DNA of 64,000 nucleotides from Bicyclus anynana (lineage: Eukaryota > Arthropoda > Insecta > Lepidoptera > Nymphalidae), in the NCBI RefSeq assembly GCF_947172395.1, contig NC_069099.1:12591740-12655739 (forward strand), written 5' to 3'. Of this stretch, positions 51,201 to 60,200 are shown piece by piece. The first letter of the stretch is position 1. Every line of letters begins with the position of its first letter. Position numbers and translations under genes: made by a program. Under the pieces are notes generated by a model. It was not told where the DNA came from. It ran no database searches and was given only the letters and a program-made list of their open reading frames with translations.

Positions 51201-54200
51201 CCGTGCTTTTCACCGGCAAAGCGGTCTCCCGTCTCAAGTCCGGACTCAAAGAAGTCTCCCTTTACGGAGCACCCATCCCCTGGCAACGTACTGCCAAGTA
51301 CCTAGGCGTTACCTTCGATAACCGCATGAGCTTCTCCATGCACGTTAACAAAGCGAGAAAAAAGGCCGCATACGTAATGCACCGCCTTTACGCTATGATA
51401 AATAAGAAAAGTAAATTGTCCCTCCGCTCAAAGCTAACGCTTTATAAAACTACGATCCGTCCGATCTTAACCTACGCTAGTGTAGTGTTTGCCCACCGTC
51501 CCAAAGCGACCCTTAGGCCGCTTCAAACCCTACAGAATCGTTTTCTGCGTCAAATCACGGGCGCGCCGTGGTTTTTACGCAATAATGACCTCCATAGAGA
51601 TCTAGAATTACCGACAATAGCTAAGTACATGAAACAGCTCTCTCAAAACTATTTTGACAGAGCTGCCATCCATCCCAACCAACTAGTGGTTGAGGCCTGC
51701 AATTACACTCCCAACCTAAACGCTAACTGCAAGCAGAGGCGTCCTAAGAACGTCCTTTACGATCCAGACGATGACGTAACAACCGACAATGCTTCCCAGG
51801 TAACACAATCACAAGCTACACAGCGTCTTCGCCGGCGAAGACGAGGTCCCCGATATCTAACGTCACCCGGACGTGGGTTTTCTAACTCACGATCTTGGGG
51901 GCGTCCGGACTGATTCACTCAGGTCACGGTTACCTCCTCCAGAATGGCCTTCTAAGCCGAGGTCCGAGTCTCATAGGAGACGCCCTTAGAGAGCCGTTCC
52001 GTCCTCTATCTTTCTTTCAGCCTTCGGGTCACATCAGGCGATGCTTCTGCGCTCGCCCAACCTCCCCGGTGACGCCGTAGTGGTTCCGCAGGGAGCTATC
52101 GGCACCTACTCAGACAGGAAAAAAAAAGATAGATAAACCAGCTGGCCTATCACTATTTTGGTCTTAATTATTTACTATGCGACAATTAGGCACATTTGCT
52201 CGCCTCAGTTTCGATGTACTAGTGACATATCTAATAGTATAGTCTTTGCTTGTTGGGCCATTAAGCTAGGCTGATGACGATGGTGTTGAACCAGTATTAG
52301 TACAGCTCGTGCGGATTAACTTGACACTTGGCTCAAATGATGTATATACTGGGATTGTATGGATGTGTTTGGTAACCCAGTAAAAGCTGTATATTCGCGG
52401 AGGACACTAGTTTTCTGAAATTACTGAACCGATTTGAAAAATTCACTGTTGGGAAGCTACACTATCCTCGAGTGCTAATGACTATATTACACGTTCGTTG
52501 CGGTACGAGGTCAATTGACCTCGTACACCTAGCGTCTTCAAGAATTACGAGGTCGATGGACCTCGTACCGCACCAAAAAGTTTTAGTATGAGGTCAAAGA
52601 ACCTCTAACCGCACTACAGGAAAGTACAGAAAAGTCAGTGCCGCAGCGAACGTGCTAATTTATCCCCGTATTCCTACGGGAACGGGAACCACGATGATGA
52701 AACCGCGCGACATCTGCTAGTAGGTAATAAAAACACGAGTATGAATACCGCACGACTGAAGTAAAATTTCTTTAGCTATCCCTCTGAACGTCCGTTCGCC
52801 TCGCTCGATTACACTTCCGTAACGAATTTACCAGTTTACTCCCTAAGTCAAGCGTGGGTAAAGAAGATATCACACCTAATATTATAAAGGCGAAAGTTTG
52901 TTTTTTTTTTTTTTTTTTCTGTCTGAGTAGGTGCCGATAGCTCCCTGCGGAACCACTACGGCGTCACCGGGGGGGTTGGGCGAGCGCAGAAGCATCGCCT
53001 GATGTGACCCGAAGGCTGAAAGAAAGATAGAGGACGGAACGGCTCTCTAAGGGCGTCTCCTATGAGACTCGGACCTCGGCTTAGAAGGCCATTCTGGAGG
53101 AGGTAACCGTGACCTGAGTGAATCAGTCCGGACGCCCCCAAGATCGTGAGTTAGAAAACCCACGTCCGGGTGACGTTAGATATCGGGGACCTCGTCTTCG
53201 CCGGCGAAGACGCTGTGTAGCTTGTGATTGTGTTACCTGGGAAGCATTGTCGGTTGTTATGTCATCGTCTGGATCGTAAAGGACGTTCTTAGGACGCCTC
53301 TGCTTGCAGTTAGCGTTTAGGTTGGGAGTGTAATTGCAGGCCTCAACCACTAGTTGGTTGGGATGGATGGCAGCTCTGTCAAAATAGTTTTGAGAGAGCT
53401 GTTTCATGTACTTAGCTATTGTCGGTAATTCTAGATCTCTATGGAGGTCATTATTGCGTAAAAACCACGGCGCGCCCGTGATTTGACGCAGAAAACGATT
53501 CTGTAGGGTTTGAAGCGGCCTAAGGGTCGCTTTGGGACGGTGGGCAAACACTACACTAGCGTAGGTTAAGATCGGACGGATCGTAGTTTTATAAAGCGTT
53601 AGCTTTGAGCGGAGGGACAATTTACTTTTCTTATTTATCATAGCGTAAAGGCGGTGCATTACGTATGCGGCCTTTTTTCTCGCTTTGTTAACGTGCATGG
53701 AGAAGCTCATGCGGTTATCGAAGGTAACGCCTAGGTACTTGGCAGTACGTTGCCAGGGGATGGGTGCTCCGTAAAGGGAGACTTCTTTGAGTCCGGACTT
53801 GAGACGGGAGACCGCTTTGCCGGTGAAAAGCACGGCTGCGCTTTTCTCTGGGTTGACTTCTATACGCCAAAGGCGGAACCATTTACCTATAATGTTTACC
53901 GCCTTCTGGAGGCGGGCTCTAATGTGGACCCGGTTTACTGCCGTCGCGTACAGTGCGGTGTCGTCCGCAAACTGGGCGACGTGTACGCCCGGGTGGTCGG
54001 TGGGAATGTCGCTTGTGAAGAGCGAGTATAAAAGCGGGGAGAGCACGGAGCCCTGAGGGACTCCTGCGCGAATCTGTCTGGGTGAAGAGAGAGTGCCGTC
54101 TATACGGTACCTGAAGGTGCGGTTGGACAGAAAGCTGTGTAGTAAGCGTACCATTTTGTTTGGTACGCCGAAACGGTTTAGTTTGAATATCAAGCCTTCG

Positions 54201-57200
54201 TGCCAGACGCGGTCAAACGCTTTAGCTACGTCAAAGAAGAGCGCCCCGGTGGCGATGGGGTTGTGAAATGTATTAAAACCGGTTAGAATGTGCTCCGTGA
54301 GGCGGTGCACTTGATGAACACATGAGTGTTTACATCGAAATCCAAACTGTTGTTTGATGAGAAGTTGCTTTTCATCGCAAATGGCTTTGAGACGATTCAA
54401 AATGATTATCTCATACACCTTGCCAATGGTGTTGAGAAGACTAATTGGGCGGTAGCTAGTCGGGAGGTCGCGGGGTTTACCCGGCTTGTGGATGCCAATG
54501 ACCGTGGCTTCTTTCCATGCGTCTGGGAAGGCGCAGTGAGCTAGAAGAACATTGAAGATGTTCACCAGGAGGTTGATTATCTGGACCGGGAGAAGCTTTA
54601 AAGCTTTGTTGCTAATCGTATCAGGCCCCGGAGCCTTCTTTTTGCGCAAGCCCTTGATAACCGCAGAGACTTCCTCGCATGACGTAGGGGTAATTTCGAC
54701 TCCGTCCGGGGGGCGAGATAAGATAGAAGTGAGTTCGGACTTCACTTTTTTCGCGTGTGATTTTACAAATGCCGTAGTGCTTGGAGTGCACTGGGCTTCC
54801 AGACTGTCGGCTAGGCATTCGGCCTTATCGATGTCCTCGATCGCGTTTGGGAGGCCAGGGCGTTTGAGAGGTGGGGTGGCTGCGAGGCGGTCGGCTTTGA
54901 GATATCTTGCCACGTCGTAGAAGGCTACGTGCGATGGCTCGAGCTCTCTCAGTCGGTCGTCCCATTGTCTGTCATAACGCCAGCGCAAGCGACGCTTGCA
55001 CCGTCTTCCGAGAGTCCAAAGTAGACTCGCGTTTTGTCGGGTCGGTTCAGATTCGTAGCGTCTTTGCTGTGCGTTTCTATCCGTTAGTAGGGCCCGTAGG
55101 TCCGACGACAAGGGGGCCTTGCTGAAGGCAGGGACCTCCTTGGTGCAATCTTTTATTGCTTCGCGAATATGGCCATTTAGGTTCGAAGAAGCTGCGAGCG
55201 CTTCGCCTAACGTTTCTATCTCGTCAGGAATTTGATCTAGTTGCTGTGAAGCCAAGGACTTGAGACGCTCAGACAGTCTCCCGTAATTAATTATAGTTTT
55301 GGTCGGGGGGGTCGTGGAGGGCGGGGGGCCAAGCTGGAGTATAACTGGTCTGTGGTCCGAGTCCGAGGCCAGATCCGAGAACACCTCCAAAGGACTCACT
55401 TCAAGAGTGATGTTCTTTAGGAGTGCCAGATCCAGTACGCTCGGAGTTTGGTTTCGTGTGTCCGTCAGTCTCGGGTAACGTGTTGGTTTGTCGGGGGTGA
55501 GCAAAATGAAATTAGCATCGTCGCGGTCAGTCAGTCTTCTTAGAGTGTTGCCGCTAGTGTTATTATAAGCGTTGAGCCAACTTGTATGTTTTGCGTTAAA
55601 GTCACCGGCCAAAATGACGGAGTCACTTAAGGAGAGGAGTGTCTGAATGTCACTCTCTAAGAGACGTTTACCGCAGGGTTGGTAAACTGAAACCAGTGTG
55701 ATCGGCGGATGGCCGGTCATACTGACCTGACATACTGAGACTTCCATGTTAGTAAGCTCGGGAGGATCAAGAGGAGTGCAGTGAAGAGCCCTTCTGTGAT
55801 ATATAGCTGTACCTCCCTTCCTTTGGGTGGTCCGGTCGTTTCTAATCATTAGGTAATTCCCTATTTTGGGATCGCGAAGGCTAGGTTTCAAGAAGGTCTC
55901 TTGCACCAGAAAGATGTCCGGTTTGTGGTCGCTTATCCATTCGCGGACCTCGAGTAATTTATCGGTGAGCCCGTCTGCATTGAAGAAGCCGACAGTCAGG
56001 GAATGTGGTTTTAATCTACCGTTGTGAGCCATTTAGAAAATTTTTATAGTTTTCGATCGCGCGGAGCATGATACTGTGCTCGCCTATTGCCCTTAGGGGG
56101 TCTACTTTATATTTCTCAATGAAGAGATCGTATTCTTCCATACGGAATACATCCGAGAAGGAGTGAGTCGCGTATGAAGGTTTGGACGAGGCTTGAGTGG
56201 CCGAGAGAGAGGGTTGGGCCGCAGGAGCGGCCCTCGGGGGCTGTTTGGCGACCGGAGAAGCCGGTGCCGCACTAGGAGCGTTAGGCGCTCCGTACAATGG
56301 CTTGTTCCAAGCGTTGGTGGTAGGCACCGGCGCTGGAACAAACCTGTGAGCGGGCTTTTTGGGTGCCGCCGGTTTGCGGCCCGCTGCCCTGCCCCTTCGC
56401 TTGCCTGGCTGTGGGGCCTTCCGGCATCCGCGATAGTTCGCGGGATGGCCGGCTTCGCCGCACAGCACGCAGCTTGGGGGCATTTCAGCGATCCGTTCCT
56501 TGCGGGGACAATCTATCGTGCCGTGATCTCCCAGGCACTTAACGCACCTGGGACGGGCAAAACAATTCCTTTGAGAGTGTCCATAGGTCTGGCATCTATG
56601 ACATTGACCTATGCGGCCACGGTTGTTGGGCTTCTCAAAGGAGAGGCCAGAGAGGTGGCATATCGCCTTCAAGTTGTATATCCTCTTGCCCTCAGGAGAG
56701 AGCTCGAGGATCACTAGACAGAGGTCTAGCGGCTCTTTTGAGCGTGATCGGTACATTCGGTGTACCTCCTGGACGGGGAGATCCTGTTTAAGCAGGTCGG
56801 CTTTGATGAGCTCAGTATCAAGCTCCTTGGGGAGACCGCGGACTACTACGCGGAGGACTCGCTCATCGCTCAGAGCGTAAGTGTGATAGCCTATTGAGTT
56901 TGACCTCAATAAAGCTGTCAGACGCCTATGGTCACCGGATGACTCGCATTCCGCACGAATACCTAAGGTGGTAAGCTGGGCGTTTGGAATAGGGATATTG
57001 TTTTTTATTAGCATGGGGACAATTTTGTTTGCCCATGCGTCCTTGTCCCTAATAAACATTGGGGGGATCTTCTCCTTGCGAGGTTCCTCCATAGGAGAGT
57101 CCTCACTTTCGGAGTCTGAATCGGATAAGGTTTGTGACCGAGCTTGGCTCTCGGTCACAGTGACCTTGCTAGTGGTAGTGGGCTGAGCGTCGGTTTTAGT

Positions 57201-60200
57201 AGCCTTTCGCCGTTTTCGATTACTTACGACGACGGTGAAGCCATCGTCAACTGGAGCCGGTGAGCCCTGCGACTCTGGGATATCGCAAATGTCCATGGCG
57301 GAAGGCCTATGGACCGTGTTGGTCGGAGTGCGAGTCATAGATTCGCGGGAGGGTGGCAAAGTGCCCTTTGGGTGGGCTGAGGGCCCGGGGAGCGCGTTAG
57401 GCGCGCTAGGCCCTACGGACGGAATCGGTGTTGCCGGGCGACCCGAGGCCGAGACACGTGGGTCGCGGGCCGCGGATTGGCTGCCCAGCGGCGGGCGCAC
57501 TACCTGAGCAGGTAGCACGTGGCGCTGGGTCACGAGTGGCGCGGGGGTTGCGGGGATAACGGGGGACGCGGCGGCATTTCCCGGAAGGGGACTACCTGCT
57601 TGGGGTTGGCTTTGAGTCAAAGTCACGGTTTGAGACGCAATCGGTTGCGAAGACATAAAACTTTCCAGATAGCCTGGAAATTTAACTCGGAGGTCCTTGA
57701 AGAGGGCCTCCAAGTACGGCGGCGGAACGGAGTTGGGGTCCATAGTGGACCCCGGAACTAACAGGGCCTCCCCACCGGGGCGGGGAGGTGAGTACCTACT
57801 GTGTGGCCCTAGTGGTCCACGCCTTTAGGTGACGTGGGTGTACCTACTCTTATTCTAGTGTACTCACGGACCGGAACCACTTAACTACACTAGAACAACG
57901 CAGAACACAACACAACACAGCACAACGAAATCGGTGGTCAAGACAGTACTAGAAAAACTAGCACCCTCTCAAAAGAAGAACCAATATTGGTGGCCTCCAC
58001 CGTGGGATCGAAAACCTGCATAGGCGAGGACAGACGACCGCACGGGACGGCTGCCAAGATCGGAGTGAGAAAGTTTGTGTGTAAGATTGTAAGTGTGTAA
58101 GTATGTAAGTATGTTTGTTCCTCCTTTACACTGCGGCTACTGAAGCGATTTGGCTGAAATTTGGAATGGAAATAGATTTTACTGTGGATTAACACATAGA
58201 CTTTTTACTTTTCATCCCGGAAAAATCCATGGTTCCCGCGGGATTTGTGAAAAGCTGAATTCGCGTCCGCTAGTACTTCAATAAAATGTAACTTGCGTAA
58301 ATGTACTTACAGGATAACAACATGATGGAGGCTCCAGAGCCTGAAACGATGTCTTCGGCTGAAAGGTCCTTACGGCACGGCCAAATCAAACAGCTGAAAG
58401 ATATGAGAAGGTAAGACTTAAGGAACTTAGTAAGTAGAAAGAAACCTAGTGACGATTTAGAAATAAGGCAAAGCATTAGCGCTACGAAGAATGTTACGAA
58501 TAAATTAAATTACGAATATATTTTTGTCTTGTTTTTTGTGAAAAGCGGCTATTTCGAAATTTCGAATTTTGAAATAGTCGATTTTCAGAAATAAAAATCA
58601 GCATCAGTACATTTATCTTTCAAAACGCGACATGGGAATTCTTACAACTGGCTATAAAAAAAAACAATTTATGTGTGTGACAGCCAGATGAATTAGTAGA
58701 GGAAGCAAAATATTATAAACACTCGAAAAAGTAGCTCAAACATGTGGGTGCGAATTTAATTGATACTAGTTTTTTTCCCATATACTTTATCCTTTTAATA
58801 ATACTCAAATAGAGAACTGGAAATTATAAAAAAACATACATACAGCCGAACGTAGAACCTCCTCCTTTTTGGAAGTCGGTTAACTAAGAATAACTAAGAT
58901 ACTAGTTCAAAAATTCAACTTATATGTTGCCAACGTCCATACCATGTTGAATACACCGGTTCTCGTCCGATCACCGAAGTTAAGCAACATCGGGCGCGGT
59001 CAGTACTTGGATGGGTGACCGCCTGGGAACACCGCGTGATGTTGGCTTTTTGATTTTTTTAACACTGGTGTTTTACATTTATTAACTTTCGTGCTAAATT
59101 AGAAAGCTTGGCAAAACCTACCTAACCAACATTATTTAGGACTTTTCACTTAGATACCGCAAACAGTCCAAACAATGGTGCACAAAAGTCAGTGTCAAAT
59201 GCCTATTTGTCGCAATTCTACTTTTTAGATTGTGCCTTATTCTAGTCTTTGAATTTATAAAAACGAAAAGATAACAGGCCAGTTTTACTTTGGTAAAAAT
59301 CGTGGGAGACTACACAACAATTTCTTAGTTAAGACTTATACCGTTACATAAATAAAATTTCAGACAATACAAACAAAAAGCCGCCGACGACTCCAAACGC
59401 CGTAAGCGGTTGAAGGTCGACTCTTGGGAAATAGTCGACGAGAAAGACAACGACGACGAAGTGATGGACATCCGAGACATCGAGTTCCGTATGACGAACG
59501 ATGCTAACAGAATACGCTCCCTGATCAACGGCTCCAGTGCTAATAGTGGACGGGATCTTATCATGCTAAAGGTAAGATTTTTTGGAACAAAGTTCTTTAA
59601 TATGCCTACACTGTAAAATGGCCGAAACCGTCACATATCGCAAGCGTCAAAGTACTAGGGTAACAGAGGAGTATAACAGGTCGAATAAAGAGCAAAAAGA
59701 GCAAAAAAAAAAAAAAGAGCAATTCGAGCAATATATCAACTAAAATCACGCGAGTCCCTTCGTCAAAAGTTTAAAGAAATAGGCATTTTAACAGTAGCCT
59801 GTCAGTATATATATAACAGTATAGTTTATGTAAGACAAAATATTAATTTGTACAAACGAAAAGGAGATTTAAACTCACGTCTTACTAGACACGGGCATAA
59901 GTTAGTTATTTCTGCATATCGTCTCCAAAGAGTTAAAAAATCTTTTGTGGGTTTGGGTGTACTCTTCTATAACAAGATCCCCAAGACTGTGATGGACTTG
60001 CCAATGCACAACTTTAAGCAATGTGTTAAAAAACATTTACTTAGTCGAGGTTACTACACTATTGATGAGTTCCTTAACGACAAAGGTGCTTGGAGGCCAT
60101 TGGATCAGCTTCCACCTTCACACAGGAAATAGAACTATAAGAAATTGTAATTTAATTGTTATCAAATGTAAATTGTAATACTGTATGACTTTTTCAAAAG

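Larger units (their letters stand above)
52902..58068 (-). mobile_element. Full-length Jockey-clade LINE with both ORFs open
   Basis: 5167 bp, poly(T) at 52902-52918 (A-tail on the minus strand), 3' UTR, ORF2, ORF1 and a 5' region to 58068. Flanked by the 10-bp duplication gaaagtttgt (52892-52901, 58069-58078). Both ORFs are open; a nearly identical copy lies 770 bp away. Likely recently active and possibly still competent. Confidence 0.93.
52870..58276 (+). mobile_element. Helitron-like element interrupted by the Jockey insertion
   Basis: The 5' part ctaatattataaaggcgaaa (52875-52901) and the remainder (58069-58276: gtgtgtaagtatgt.., gaagcgatttggctgaaatt, aaaatccatggttcccgcgg, gcgtccgctagt) form one element once the LINE and one copy of gaaagtttgt are removed. 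Confidence 0.85.

Noticed and set aside
54326..57761. Long plus-strand frames (72-174 residues) across the Jockey element
   Set aside because: Antisense shadows of ORF1 and ORF2, due to GC-rich codon use.
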